Numbered from the stretch's first letter, positions 33,561-42,345 are shown. The stretch is DNA of 64,000 nt from Thalassococcus_A lentus (GCF_028023555.1 NZ_JAQIOY010000001.1:1-64000), one strand, 5' to 3'. Program-made: numbers and translations. Notes: a model not told the origin generated them from the sequence alone.

Positions 33561-34025
33561 TTATTCTGCCGCGCTCGCAACTGTGAGCGACCCGCCAGCC
33601 TTTTCAACGGCTTCCACGGCCGCCTTGGAGGCACCGGTTACGTTGATTGTGGCTTTTGCGGTGATCTCGCCCTTGGCAAGAACGCGGACGCCATCCAGCT
33701 TGCGGCGAACAGCACCGGATTCGACCAGTGTATCTTCGTTCACATTGGCTGCGTCCAGCTTGCCGGCATCAATGAACTTCTGAATGATGTTCAGGTTGAT
33801 AACGGCATAAGATTTGCGGTTTGGCTTGTTGAAGCCGCGCTTTGGCAGACGCTGGTAGAGTGGCATCTGGCCGCCTTCGTAGCCATTGATGGCTACACCC
33901 GAACGGGACTTCTGACCTTTGATACCACGGCCACCCATTTTACCCATGCCCGAACCCGGGCCACGGCCAATGCGCTTTTTACGTTTTGTTGCGCCAGGAT
34001 TGTCGCGCAGTTCATGCAGTTTCAT
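33561..34025 (-). CDS. rplO: 50S ribosomal protein L15
   Basis: 154 residues. It begins MKLHELRDNPGATKRKKRIGRGPGSGMGKMGGRG, the rRNA-binding N-terminal extension of L15. The start is at the conserved MKL; the open frame upstream is leader DNA. In the usual spc operon it would follow rpmD at once, but here three unrelated genes intervene and rplO heads its own unit with secY and adk. Confidence 0.97.
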   Translation of the reverse strand: MKLHELRDNPGATKRKKRIGRGPGSGMGKMGGRGIKGQKSRSGVAINGYEGGQMPLYQRLPKRGFNKPNRKSYAVINLNIIQKFIDAGKLDAANVNEDTLVESGAVRRKLDGVRVLAKGEITAKATINVTGASKAAVEAVEKAGGSLTVASAAE

Positions 34026-34118
34026 ATCGCTTCTCCTTGCCGGATGTGCCCCCCGAAGCGAATGGGACAACCACGGCTTTTCTTGCTTATGTGAATCGGG
34101 CCTACAGGCCACCGGGCG

Positions 34119-34148
34119 CGTATAAAAGAAACCCCTACCCTTTGGCAA
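34119..34148 (-). promoter_or_regulatory. Promoter of rplO-secY-adk
   Basis: -35 TTGCCA and -10 TATACG spaced 18 bp, about 95 bases upstream of the rplO start. The -10 matches those in front of rpsL, rpsJ and rpmC. The 280-bp gap 34026-34305 otherwise holds only the leaders of this unit and of the divergent membrane-protein gene. Confidence 0.75.
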
Positions 34149-34305
34149 GCGTGAAGCGTTGGCCCAAAAGATGCGCCCGACAGTCAGGAATTCCTCCATC
34201 GCCAGAAAGCACCACAGGCGGCAAGGTGTTGTTGGGACATTTCAACGCCCGACACGACAATTTTCGATCTGACGTTTCATATATCTATTCTCACGGCTGG
34301 TGCTC

Positions 34306-34980
34306 ATGTCATCCGACGGCATTTATCAATTCTTGGGTGTGTTTTCTGCTGTTTTGGCGGTTTGTGCATTCCTTCCATACATTCGCGACATGCTTTTGGG
34401 ACGCACCAAACCCCTGCGCTCCGCTTGGTTGATCTGGTCCGTTCTGGCCAGCCTGTCCGCAGCGTCCAACCTCGCCGAAGGTGCAGGTGACTCGGCTTGG
34501 TTCGTTTGTGTGCAGGCCGGGGCAACTTTGCTGGTTTTCGTCCTGTCCTTCCGCTTCGGAACTGGCAGTTTTGTCCGATCCTACGATGGTGCGGTGCTCG
34601 CGCTGGCGCTCGTTGGTCTTGGCCTTTGGTGGCTGACCCATACCGCAATCTATGCTTTGGCGATTTCGATCGCAGTCAGCGCGCTTGGCGGCTGGGTCAC
34701 GATCTCAAAAGCCTACAAGGCGCCTGAGACGGAGACCGCAAGTTGTTGGATCCTGTCCGTCATTGCGTCAGCCATGGCCATTGTTTCGGTCGGCAGCCTC
34801 GATCCCGTGCTGCTGGCCTATCCGGCGTATCTGCTGGTGCTTTATCTGGGCATTTTGACCGCGATTTTCCTGGGCCGGCAACGCGGTGCAGCCCCGGTAT
34901 CCGTCTTGCAGCGGAACCGCGCATCCACCGTGGTCCAATTGCGTGTGGAGCCACCCTTGACCCGCAAAAGAGCGGCATAA
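34306..34980 (+). CDS. Multi-pass membrane protein, unknown
   Basis: 224 residues with seven or so hydrophobic segments. It starts MSSDGIYQFLGVFSAVLAVCAFLPYIRDMLLGRTKPLRSAWLIW, a pattern reminiscent of PQ-loop-like or SWEET-like half repeats (internal similarity with WVTISKAYKAPETETASCW), but I cannot assign it. The C-terminal 30 residues are basic and cytoplasmic. It is one of three foreign genes between rpmD and rplO and converges with the P450 gene 17 bp away. ATG 34306 is preferred to GTG 34300. Confidence 0.75.
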   Translation: MSSDGIYQFLGVFSAVLAVCAFLPYIRDMLLGRTKPLRSAWLIWSVLASLSAASNLAEGAGDSAWFVCVQAGATLLVFVLSFRFGTGSFVRSYDGAVLALALVGLGLWWLTHTAIYALAISIAVSALGGWVTISKAYKAPETETASCWILSVIASAMAIVSVGSLDPVLLAYPAYLLVLYLGILTAIFLGRQRGAAPVSVLQRNRASTVVQLRVEPPLTRKRAA

Positions 34981-34997
34981 TCGATTTTTCGGAAACG

Positions 34998-36206
34998 CTA
35001 TGCCACGCGCACCGGCAGGCTGGCAAACCCCCGGAACCGCGCAAGCGGGACATGCTGGCGCGGACCATTGGATTGCATTTTGGGGAACCTTTGAACCAAA
35101 CGGCCCAGAGCGATCCGCCCTTCGACCCGCGCCAGTGAAGCTCCAAGACACACGTGGATCCCAGTTATAAAAGCGATATGCCGGTTCGGTTTGCGCGTAA
35201 TATCAACACGATCCGGGTCATGAAATTGTGCGGGATCCCGGTTCGCACCGGCAATAGACGTATGAATGTAGGTTCCTTTGGGAATCACTTCACCCGATAG
35301 CTTAATGTCCTCACCTGCAAGCCGGTTGCCAATTTGCAGTGGGCTTTCAACACGCAGGAACTCCTCAACCGCTGTTCCGATATGACTGGGCTCGCGCAAC
35401 AAAAGCTGGTGCTGATCCGGGTTATCCAGCAGGATTCCCACCGAGTTTCCCACCAGACTGGTTGTGGTTTCATGGCCTGCATTCAGCAAAAAGATGCAGT
35501 TTTGGATCAACTCTTCCTGTGTGAGGCGGTGCCCGGCGTGCTCTCCAAAGATCAGAGAATCGAGCACCTCACCCTGCGCCGCGTCATCAGGATTCGATCT
35601 GCGGTGGTTGATCAGGTCATTCAAAATTTCGCTGAATTCTTCAACCGCCCGGTTCCCCTCGGCCAATCGCTGTTGTGACACATTGGGATCGAGCGCCCCC
35701 AGTATCGCCAGCGAATATCCACGCAGTCTGGCACGGAACTGTTCGGGGATACCCAACATGAAACTGATGATCTCGGTCGGCAGCACCTTGGCGAAGTCGT
35801 CGATCAGGTCCAGTTCTCTCATATCTTCGACACGGTCGAGCAATCCATCGACGATACCGCCAATCAGGGGCTCAAACTCTGCCAGCTTGCGCGGTGTAAA
35901 GGCGCCTGAAATCAATTTTCGCACAGTTGTATGATAGGGAGGATCGTTGAAAACCAGCGACGTTGTGTGATGCCTGTGCAGCGGACAGGCACCGAATTTC
36001 TCGCCAAAAGCCTCGGTTTTGTCGGAAAGCATATCGCGAGATTGGTACACGCGCATGCAGTCATCATACCGCGTAAGATAGATCGAACCGTCGGGGTTTT
36101 TGTGGATCGGGCTTTCTGATCGGAGTTGATGCAAAAAGGGGTGCGGGTCGGCAATGAAATCCGAACCGATTGCATTGAGGTCAAACTCCGAAACATCGAG
36201 CGGCAT
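34998..36206 (-). CDS. Cytochrome P450
   Basis: 402 residues, a soluble bacterial P450. The heme-ligand loop reads FITGIHVCLGASLAR with Cys353; the usual FGxGxHxCxG phenylalanine-glycine start is altered to FITGIHVCLG. The I-helix motif is AGHETT and the ExxR motif is EEFLRVESP. GACPLHRHHTTSLVFNDPPYHT with the C-helix pattern supports CYP class I with separate ferredoxin partners. No partner redox genes are nearby. GGAGG lies 8 bases before the ATG (MPLDVSEFD). The substrate is unknown; sterol, terpene or xenobiotic hydroxylation are all possible. It sits alone inside the ribosomal cluster. Confidence 0.93.
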   Translation of the reverse strand: MPLDVSEFDLNAIGSDFIADPHPFLHQLRSESPIHKNPDGSIYLTRYDDCMRVYQSRDMLSDKTEAFGEKFGACPLHRHHTTSLVFNDPPYHTTVRKLISGAFTPRKLAEFEPLIGGIVDGLLDRVEDMRELDLIDDFAKVLPTEIISFMLGIPEQFRARLRGYSLAILGALDPNVSQQRLAEGNRAVEEFSEILNDLINHRRSNPDDAAQGEVLDSLIFGEHAGHRLTQEELIQNCIFLLNAGHETTTSLVGNSVGILLDNPDQHQLLLREPSHIGTAVEEFLRVESPLQIGNRLAGEDIKLSGEVIPKGTYIHTSIAGANRDPAQFHDPDRVDITRKPNRHIAFITGIHVCLGASLARVEGRIALGRLVQRFPKMQSNGPRQHVPLARFRGFASLPVRVA

Positions 36207-36562
36207 GGATGGGTCCTCCGGGTTTGTACCGTGACCGAGCATCGCCAAGGCGACAAGCCCCTATCCCTGCCGCCCCAGACAACGGTTGACTTGGAAGGCC
36301 GCACGCTTCATATGCCACCCAAGGTCCAGCCCGCCGCGTGAGCGGGCACCGCGCACACAACGATAGCAATCAAAAAGCGCCCGACCTGACTTTGATCAAA
36401 CACGGTTCCCAATTCACGCGGGGGGCAAGCACCAACGCGGCGGCAGGGGCATTCGGCTCTTATCGTCAGATTTGGGGCAACCCAGCGGTGATGCGTGCAG
36501 CAATGCGCCCGGACCGAAGATTGGCGTCCGCACTCAGCGGTTCGTCCAAAAAGGAAATAACT
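36207..36562. other. Divergent leader between P450 and rhlE
   Basis: 356 bp with no gene I can support. The rhlE frame is open through much of it (from 36338), but the added residues do not look like a helicase N-terminus. It must hold the promoters of both divergent genes; I could not pick a convincing -35/-10 pair. Confidence 0.5.
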
Positions 36563-37834
36563 TTGACTTTCGAAACCCTCGGGCTCCCAGCCCGAATTCT
36601 CAAGAACCTTGCCGAAATGGGCATTTCTGATCCGTCCCCCATTCAGGCCAAGGCAATCCCCCTGGCAATGGAAGGCCGCGATGTTATGGGCCTCGCCCAG
36701 ACCGGGACAGGCAAGACGGCAGCCTTTGGCCTGCCCATCGTATCCAAGCTGTTGCGTCTCGAAGGACGCCCGGACCCGAAATCGGTTCGCGGCCTCGTCC
36801 TTGCTCCGACGCGGGAATTGGCCGGACAAATCCGCGACAACCTACGGGCCTATGCCGAAGGCACTTCGCTACGGATCAACCTTGTTGTGGGCGGTGCAGG
36901 CATTAACGGACAGATCAACCGCCTGCAACGCGGGACCGACGTTCTGGTGGCCACTCCCGGCCGCTTGATCGACCTTCTGGATCGTCGTGCAGTCCGTTTG
37001 GACAAAGCGAAGTTCCTCGTTCTCGACGAAGCTGACCAGATGCTCGATCTGGGCTTTATCCATGCGCTGCGCCGCATTGCGCCCCTGTTGCCCAAAGAAC
37101 GTCAGACTATGCTGTTCTCGGCCACCATGCCAAAGCAAATGGCCGAGCTTTCCGAAGCTTACCTGACCGATGCTGTGCGTGTCGAAACCGCGCCTCCAGG
37201 CAAACCGGCCGACAAGATCGAGCAATTCCTTCACTTTGTAGTTCAATCGGAAAAGGCGGGCCTTCTAAAGGAACATTTGGCCGAACATCGGAGCGATCAG
37301 GCCTTGGTCTTTTCCCGCACCAAACACGGCGCAGAAAAGCTGATGAAAGGCTTGGTTGCGGCCGGTTTCGAAGCGGCTTCCATTCACGGCAACAAAAGCC
37401 AGGGCCAGCGTGATCGCGCAATCAAGGCGTTCCGTGCCGGAGAACTGATGGTTCTGGTTGCTACGGATGTTGCGGCACGCGGCATCGACATTCCAGAAGT
37501 TCGGTATGTGTACAACTTCGATCTGCCCAATGTGCCGGACAACTATGTTCACAGAATTGGACGGACGGCCCGTGCCGGTCGGGACGGAACCGCGATCGCG
37601 TATTGTGCACCGGACGAAATGGGCGAATTGAAAGCTATCCAAAAAGTCATGAAGCGGGACATTCCGGTGGCAAGCGGACGTCCTTGGGATCCGGTGGACG
37701 CACCCAAAAAGGGTCGGCCCGGCGGCGGTCGTCGTCGCGGTGGACCGGGTGGCGGTGGTGGACAGGCCAAAAAGCAGGGCGGCGCGCCAAAGAGCGGCCA
37801 ACGCCGCCGCAATCGTAGGTCAAAAGCTGCATAA
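36563..37834 (+). CDS. rhlE: DEAD-box RNA helicase, RhlE-like
   Basis: About 423 residues from TTG 36563, which has AAGGAA 6 bases upstream and gives the family N-terminus TFETLGLPARILKNLAEMG. Helicase motifs are Q motif PSPIQAKAIPLA, Walker A AQTGTGKT, PTRELA, TPGRL, DEAD, SAT, ARGIDIP and HRIGRTARAGR. The tail is basic and Gly-rich (GRPGGGRRRGGPGGGGGQAKKQGG), an RNA-binding feature. RhlE helps ribosome maturation and cold growth, so its position beside ribosomal genes may be meaningful, though it is on the opposite strand. A longer form from ATG 36491 cannot be excluded. Confidence 0.92.
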   Translation: MTFETLGLPARILKNLAEMGISDPSPIQAKAIPLAMEGRDVMGLAQTGTGKTAAFGLPIVSKLLRLEGRPDPKSVRGLVLAPTRELAGQIRDNLRAYAEGTSLRINLVVGGAGINGQINRLQRGTDVLVATPGRLIDLLDRRAVRLDKAKFLVLDEADQMLDLGFIHALRRIAPLLPKERQTMLFSATMPKQMAELSEAYLTDAVRVETAPPGKPADKIEQFLHFVVQSEKAGLLKEHLAEHRSDQALVFSRTKHGAEKLMKGLVAAGFEAASIHGNKSQGQRDRAIKAFRAGELMVLVATDVAARGIDIPEVRYVYNFDLPNVPDNYVHRIGRTARAGRDGTAIAYCAPDEMGELKAIQKVMKRDIPVASGRPWDPVDAPKKGRPGGGRRRGGPGGGGGQAKKQGGAPKSGQRRRNRRSKAA

Positions 37835-37845
37835 ATCGGCGATAT

Positions 37846-37876
37846 CTATGGGGCAGAAATCGTTTCTGCCCCATAG
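37846..37876 (+). terminator. 14-bp hairpin after rhlE
   Basis: CTATGGGGCAGAAA pairs perfectly with its complement around the loop TCG, 12 bases past the rhlE stop. The T-tract after it is poor, but stem strength makes a terminator or 3' stabiliser likely. Confidence 0.7.
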
Positions 37877-37906
37877 GCTCAAAGGCGCCGTGGTCTTAGG
37901 ACAAAA

Positions 37907-37939
37907 AAACACCCCCCGGATACGATCCGGGGGGTGTTT
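37907..37939 (-). terminator. Terminator after rpmD
   Basis: AAACACCCCCCGGAT and its complement form a 15-bp perfect stem with a 3-base loop, running into TTTTTTT on the minus strand. It ends the rpmC-to-rpmD unit, so rplO cannot be read from it. Confidence 0.95.
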
Positions 37940-37960
37940 CTAATTCCGGTGAAAGGCGGC

Positions 37961-38149
37961 TTAGCCGCGCTCTTCTACGATCTCGACCAGATGCGGGATC
38001 TTGCGGATCATACCTCGAACCGAAGGGGTATCCTCGAGTTCGCGGGTCTTGTGCATCTTGTTCAGACCCAGACCGATCAGCGTTTCACGCTGCTTGGCGG
38101 GGCGACGGATCGGCGAGCCGATTTGCTTTACAACAATGGTCTTTGTCAT
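37961..38149 (-). CDS. rpmD: 50S ribosomal protein L30
   Basis: 62 residues, complete: it starts MTKTIVVKQIGSPIRRP and carries GLGLNKMHKTRELEDTPSVRGMI. It is the last gene of its unit, with a strong terminator 20 bp after it where rplO would normally follow. Confidence 0.97.
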   Translation of the reverse strand: MTKTIVVKQIGSPIRRPAKQRETLIGLGLNKMHKTRELEDTPSVRGMIRKIPHLVEIVEERG

Positions 38150-38154
38150 GGGTC

Positions 38155-38733
38155 TCAGGCCTCCTCAGCGACTTGAGTGGATTCTGACGGCGCGTCTTCG
38201 CGCTTGGGCAGAATGTCGGCCACTTTCTTACCACGACGCTGCGCTACCGAGCGCGGCGATTGTTCCTTGCTCAGGCCGTTCAGCGTGGCGCGGATCATGT
38301 TGTATGGGTTCTGCGAACCGATCGACTTGGCAACAACGTCCTGTACGCCCAGCATTTCGAAAACGGCACGCATCGGACCACCGGCGATAATACCAGTACC
38401 GGTCGGCGCGGTGCGCATGACCACTTTACCAGCGCCGTGACGGCCCTCGATATCGTGATGCAGCGTACGGCCTTCGCGCAGCGGAACGCGGATCATCTGG
38501 CGCTTGGCTTGCTCGGTCGCCTTACGGATGGCCTCAGGAACCTCCTTGGCCTTACCCTTGCCAAAGCCTACGCGGCCTTTCTGGTCGCCAACAACGACAA
38601 GCGCGGCAAAGCCAAAACGCTTACCGCCTTTAACGGTCTTGGACACTCGGTTGATCGCGACGAGACGATCTGCGAATTCCGGTGCTTCATCGCGCTCACG
38701 GCGACCGCCCCGGCGGTTTTCACGTTCTGCCAT
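38155..38733 (-). CDS. rpsE: 30S ribosomal protein S5
   Basis: 192 residues. N-terminal double-stranded RNA-binding fold (LVAINRVSKTVKGGKRFGFAALVVVGDQKGRVGFGKGKAKEVP) and the C-terminal GIIAGGPMRAVFEMLGVQD. It shapes the mRNA entry channel and affects decoding accuracy. A hairpin lies in the 112-bp gap to rplR. Confidence 0.98.
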   Translation of the reverse strand: MAERENRRGGRRERDEAPEFADRLVAINRVSKTVKGGKRFGFAALVVVGDQKGRVGFGKGKAKEVPEAIRKATEQAKRQMIRVPLREGRTLHHDIEGRHGAGKVVMRTAPTGTGIIAGGPMRAVFEMLGVQDVVAKSIGSQNPYNMIRATLNGLSKEQSPRSVAQRRGKKVADILPKREDAPSESTQVAEEA

Positions 38734-38814
38734 TTGGCATCCCTTTATCTTGGTGGCGCAAGTCGCGCCGTATCACACTCGATCCTTGGTGGGGACATGC
38801 CCCCCGGATCATCG

Positions 38815-38838
38815 AGGAGGCCGCAAAAGCAGCCTCCT
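38815..38838 (-). other. Hairpin between rplR and rpsE
   Basis: AGGAGGC and GCCTCCT pair around a 10-base loop just after the rplR stop codon. There is no T-tract. It may be a processing or stability element. Confidence 0.4.
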
Positions 38839-38845
38839 GCAAGTC

Positions 38846-39205
38846 TTAGATTTTCAGACCGCCTTCGCGGGCAGCGTCGGCCAGAGCCTTGACGCGGCCG
38901 TGGAACAAGAAACCGCCACGGTCAAAGTAGGCTTCGGTCACGCCAGCGGCTTTCGCACGCTCAGCAATCGCTGTGCCGACCTTTGTGGCCGCTTCGACGT
39001 TGTTCTTGCCCACAACACCCAGTGTCGGCTCAAGCGACGAAGCGGAAGCCAGTGTCTTGCCGGCCACGTCGTCGATGAGCTGAACAGAGATGTTCTTGTT
39101 CGAGCGGTGAACCGAAAGGCGAACGCGACCTGCGTTGACCTTGCGGAGTTTGTTCCGGACGCGCAGGCGGCGCTTCTGGAACAGATCTCGTTTGCTGTTT
39201 GCCAT
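38846..39205 (-). CDS. rplR: 50S ribosomal protein L18
   Basis: 119 residues, complete, with the basic N-terminus KRRLRVRNKLRKV and the closing pattern AYFDRGGFLFHGRVKALADAAREGGL. It binds 5S rRNA with L5. Confidence 0.98.
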   Translation of the reverse strand: MANSKRDLFQKRRLRVRNKLRKVNAGRVRLSVHRSNKNISVQLIDDVAGKTLASASSLEPTLGVVGKNNVEAATKVGTAIAERAKAAGVTEAYFDRGGFLFHGRVKALADAAREGGLKI

Positions 39206-39217
39206 TTCCTGCGATCC

Positions 39218-39751
39218 TTACTTCTTCTTGCCTTCCTTCTGGAAGATGTACTCGCCCTTGTAGCGAATACCCTTCCCCTTGTAGGGCTCGGGGCGGCGCC
39301 AATCGCGGATATTCGCCGCGACTTCACCAACCACCTGCTTGTCCTGCCCCTCGATGATAATCTCGGTCGGCTTTGGGCAAGCAATCTTGATACCCTCAGG
39401 AATGGCGAAATCCACATCGTGGGAGTAACCAAGGTTCAGCTTGAGCGTGTTGCCCTGGACTTGGGCACGATAACCCACACCCTGGATTTCCAGCTCTTTC
39501 TTGAACACTTCGGTCACACCGTGGACCAGATTGGCCACCATAGTGCGGGACATACCCCACTGCTGACGGGCGCGCTTGGATTTGCCGCGCGGCATTACAG
39601 TGACGGTGTTGTCTTCGATCGTGATGGTCACGTCGTCAGTTGCGGTAAAGCTCTGGGTGCCCTTAGGCCCCTTCACCTCGATGGTCTGGCCCGAAAGGGA
39701 CGCAGAGACACCCGAGGGCAGCTCGACCGGTTTTTTGCCAATACGAGACAT
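39218..39751 (-). CDS. rplF: 50S ribosomal protein L6
   Basis: 177 residues from the conserved MSRIGKKPVELPSGV. Two similar alpha/beta domains follow, the second containing YSHDVDFAIPEGIKIACPKPTEI and ending RYKGEYIFQKEGKKK. It lies next to the factor-binding site of the large subunit. The frame is open upstream into the rpsH gap, but that start is not conserved in style. Confidence 0.97.
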   Translation of the reverse strand: MSRIGKKPVELPSGVSASLSGQTIEVKGPKGTQSFTATDDVTITIEDNTVTVMPRGKSKRARQQWGMSRTMVANLVHGVTEVFKKELEIQGVGYRAQVQGNTLKLNLGYSHDVDFAIPEGIKIACPKPTEIIIEGQDKQVVGEVAANIRDWRRPEPYKGKGIRYKGEYIFQKEGKKK

Positions 39752-39761
39752 GAAGCCCTCC

Positions 39762-40154
39762 TTAGAAGATGGTGCAGAGCACTTCGCCGCCGACGTTGGC
39801 TGCGCGTGCGTTTGCATCCGACATCACACCCTTGGGTGTGCTGACAATCGACACACCCAGACCCTGACGGACCGTTGGGATGTCTTTCACGCTCATGTAT
39901 ACGCGACGGCCAGGCTTGGAGACCCGCTTGAGTTCGCGGATGACAGGCGTGCCATCATAATACTTGAGGCTGATTTCCAGCGTCGGGTGACCCGCCGCAT
40001 CAGTGCCTTTTTCGTAACCGCGGATGTAGCCTTCGTCCGCCAGCACATCCAGAACCCATGCACGCAGCTTTGACGCTGGTGTGGACACAACGGATTTGCC
40101 GCGCATTTGGCTATTGCGGATGCGGGTGAGCATATCGCCGATAGGATCGTTCAT
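39762..40154 (-). CDS. rpsH: 30S ribosomal protein S8
   Basis: 130 residues. It starts with NDPIGDMLTRIRNSQM and ends with the conserved C-terminal stretch GLGVSIVSTPKGVMSDANARAANVGGEVLCTIF. It binds helix 21 of 16S rRNA. In many bacteria it is the translational repressor of the spc operon; whether that still works across the split operon here is open. Confidence 0.98.
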   Translation of the reverse strand: MNDPIGDMLTRIRNSQMRGKSVVSTPASKLRAWVLDVLADEGYIRGYEKGTDAAGHPTLEISLKYYDGTPVIRELKRVSKPGRRVYMSVKDIPTVRQGLGVSIVSTPKGVMSDANARAANVGGEVLCTIF

Positions 40155-40167
40155 ATCATACCCTCCC

Positions 40168-40473
40168 TTACCAGCTCGACTTTACCATACCGGGCAGCTG
40201 GCCGGTCGAACCGAGTTCGCGCAGTGCGATACGGCTGACTTTGAGCTTACGGTAGTAGGCGTGCGGCCGGCCTGTCAGCTGGCAACGGTTGTGCAGACGG
40301 GTTGGCGAGCTGTTGCGAGGCAGCTTCGCCAGCTTCAGGCGCGCTTTGAAGCGCTCTTCCATCGGCTTGCTTTCGTCATTCGCGATCTCTTTGAGCTCAG
40401 CACGCTTGGCGGCAAATTTCTCCACCAGGCGCTGACGCTTCTTTTCGCGTTCGATCATTGCTTTTTTGGCCAT
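40168..40473 (-). CDS. rpsN: 30S ribosomal protein S14 (zinc-free form)
   Basis: 101 residues, the long form. It carries only one cysteine (NRCQLTGRPHAYYRKLKVSR), so it lacks the CxxC zinc ribbon of the short paralogue and does not need zinc. It sits between rplE and rpsH as usual. Confidence 0.97.
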   Translation of the reverse strand: MAKKAMIEREKKRQRLVEKFAAKRAELKEIANDESKPMEERFKARLKLAKLPRNSSPTRLHNRCQLTGRPHAYYRKLKVSRIALRELGSTGQLPGMVKSSW

Positions 40474-40486
40474 GATGCGGGTCCTC

Positions 40487-41065
40487 TTACGCGTTGAACG
40501 GCATGTTGAAATGCTTCAACAGCGCTTTTGCCTGCGCATCGGCGGAGTGATCGCCGTATTGCTGCGCAGTGGTGGTGATGATGATGTCCATGCCCCAGAC
40601 TTCGTCGACTTTATCAAAGTCGATTTCAGGGAAGACGATGTGCTCTTTCAGGCCCATGGCGAAGTTGCCACGACCATCAAAGCTCGGCTTCACTCCGCGG
40701 AAGTCACGGATACGAGGCATTGCGATGGTGATCAGACGATCGAGGAATTCGTACATCCGGTCGCCACGCAGCGTCACCTTGGCACCCAATGGCATGTCTT
40801 CGCGTACGCGGAAACCAGCGATGGATTTCTTGGCCTTGGTGCCGACGGCCTGCTGGCCAGCGATCTTGGTCAGATCTTCAACGGCAGATTTGGCTTTTTT
40901 GCTGTCACGGACAGCTTCTGCACCACAGCCGATGTTCAGAACGATCTTTTCAAGTGCAGGGATCTGCATGTCGTTCTTGTAGCCGAACTCTTCTTTCATT
41001 GCTGCCTTGATGGTGTCAGCAAAAGAAGACTTCAGACGCGGGGTGTAGTTTGCGGTATCAAGCAT
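40487..41065 (-). CDS. rplE: 50S ribosomal protein L5
   Basis: 192 residues. Signature stretches are IPALEKIVLNIGCGA, GFRVREDMPLGAKVTLRGDRMYEFLDRLI and FPEIDFDKVDEVWGMDI. It binds 5S rRNA and contacts the small subunit head. Its start lies 8 bases inside the end of rplX. Confidence 0.98.
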   Translation of the reverse strand: MLDTANYTPRLKSSFADTIKAAMKEEFGYKNDMQIPALEKIVLNIGCGAEAVRDSKKAKSAVEDLTKIAGQQAVGTKAKKSIAGFRVREDMPLGAKVTLRGDRMYEFLDRLITIAMPRIRDFRGVKPSFDGRGNFAMGLKEHIVFPEIDFDKVDEVWGMDIIITTTAQQYGDHSADAQAKALLKHFNMPFNA

Positions 41066-41369
41066 CGATCACGTCCCCCGTGGTCTTGGCAAAGCGGACT
41101 TTCTTGTCGCCTTCCATACGGAAACCAACGCGGGTCGGCTTGCCGTTCTTGTCGACGATCGCCAGGTTCGACAGATCGATTGGCATCGACTTGGGCAGAC
41201 GTCCGCCCTGGCTTGTCTGGCTTTGACGTGTGTGGCGGATCGCCATGTTCAGGCCATCTACAACTGCCTTACCAGCAGCTGGCATAACGCGGGTGATCTC
41301 GCCGGTCTTGCCCTTGTCCTTACCGGCCAGGACGACAACCTTGTCACCTTTTTTCAGTTTAGCAGCCAT
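41058..41369 (-). CDS. rplX: 50S ribosomal protein L24
   Basis: 103 residues. The KOW motif is at the start (KLKKGDKVVVLAGKDKGKTGEI), and TRQSQTSQGGRLPKSMPIDLSNLAIVD follows. An assembly initiator for the large subunit. One base separates it from rplN. Confidence 0.98.
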   Translation of the reverse strand: MAAKLKKGDKVVVLAGKDKGKTGEITRVMPAAGKAVVDGLNMAIRHTRQSQTSQGGRLPKSMPIDLSNLAIVDKNGKPTRVGFRMEGDKKVRFAKTTGDVIDA

Positions 41370-41370
41370 C

Positions 41371-41739
41371 TTACAGCACCTCCGGCGCGAGCGAGATGAT
41401 CTTCATGAAGTTCTTGGCGCGCAGTTCGCGAACAACCGGCCCGAAGATACGGGTACCGACCGGCTCACCTGCGTTGTTCAGGATCACGGCGGCGTTGCGG
41501 TCAAAGCGGATTGCTGTGCCGTCTTCACGGCGAACTTCCTTGGCGGTGCGTACGACGACGGCCTTACGGACGTCACCTTTCTTTACGCGGCCGCGCGGAA
41601 TGGCCTCTTTCACGGATACGACGATGATATCGCCTACCGATGCGTAGCGGCGATGCGAGCCACCGAGGACCTTGATGCACTGCACCCGGCGTGCGCCGGA
41701 GTTGTCAGCAACATCCAGATTGGTCTGCATCTGGATCAT
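41371..41739 (-). CDS. rplN: 50S ribosomal protein L14
   Basis: 122 residues, complete: it opens MIQMQTNLDVADNSGARRVQCIKVLGG and contains the signature AVVVRTAKEVRREDGTAIRFDRNAAVILN. It lies at the subunit interface. Confidence 0.98.
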   Translation of the reverse strand: MIQMQTNLDVADNSGARRVQCIKVLGGSHRRYASVGDIIVVSVKEAIPRGRVKKGDVRKAVVVRTAKEVRREDGTAIRFDRNAAVILNNAGEPVGTRIFGPVVRELRAKNFMKIISLAPEVL

Positions 41740-41816
41740 ATGGTTTCTCCCGACTTCCGGGGCCGCCTGATTAGGACATTGACCCCGGGGTTTCGTTCAA
41801 ACCGAAAGGTTAGTGC

Positions 41817-42047
41817 TTATTCAGCAATAACCTCCCAGCGTTTGGTTTTCGATTTCGGCGCGCATTCGATGATTCGAACCATATCGCCGACAGCGAACTT
41901 TTCCGCCTCATCATGAGCACGGTATTTCTTGGTGCGCTTCACCGTCTTTTGCATGACGGGGTGCTTGAAGCGGCGCTCGACCAGAACAGTCACGGTCTGA
42001 GCGTTGGCAGTGGAGGTCACGGTGCCGGACAGGATTCTCTTGGGCAT
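41817..42047 (-). CDS. rpsQ: 30S ribosomal protein S17
   Basis: 76 residues. It has the OB-fold start PKRILSGTVTSTANAQTVTVLVERRFKHP and the YRAHDEAEKFAVGDMVRIIE motif. It binds the lower body of 16S rRNA. It follows rpmC by 3 bp. Confidence 0.98.
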   Translation of the reverse strand: MPKRILSGTVTSTANAQTVTVLVERRFKHPVMQKTVKRTKKYRAHDEAEKFAVGDMVRIIECAPKSKTKRWEVIAE

Positions 42048-42050
42048 GTC

Positions 42051-42257
42051 TTACGCCTCCGATGCCGCGGACGCGGCCTTTTGGTTCAGCACGGTCTTGA
42101 CCCGCGCCACATCGCGACGCACCTGACGGATGCGTGCAGAGTTCTCAAGCTGGCCACCGGCCTGCTGAAAGCGGAGGTTAAAGGCCTCTTTTTTCAGCTG
42201 AACAAGCTCATCGCGGAGCTGGTCCGGTGTCTTGTCATTCAGTTCCTTGGCGTTCAT
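42051..42257 (-). CDS. rpmC: 50S ribosomal protein L29
   Basis: 68 residues, two antiparallel helices (LRDELVQLKKEAFNLRFQQAGGQLENSARIRQVRRDVARVKTVLNQ) by the exit tunnel, where trigger factor and SRP dock. It heads a new unit; in the usual S10 operon it would directly follow rplP. Confidence 0.97.
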   Translation of the reverse strand: MNAKELNDKTPDQLRDELVQLKKEAFNLRFQQAGGQLENSARIRQVRRDVARVKTVLNQKAASAASEA

Positions 42258-42345
42258 GTCGCCCTTTCCTTTTTATCAACATCACCGGAAGGCCCCTGCA
42301 TTGATGAGGGTCACCCTGATTCCCGGTGGAGGTGGATGAACGCGC

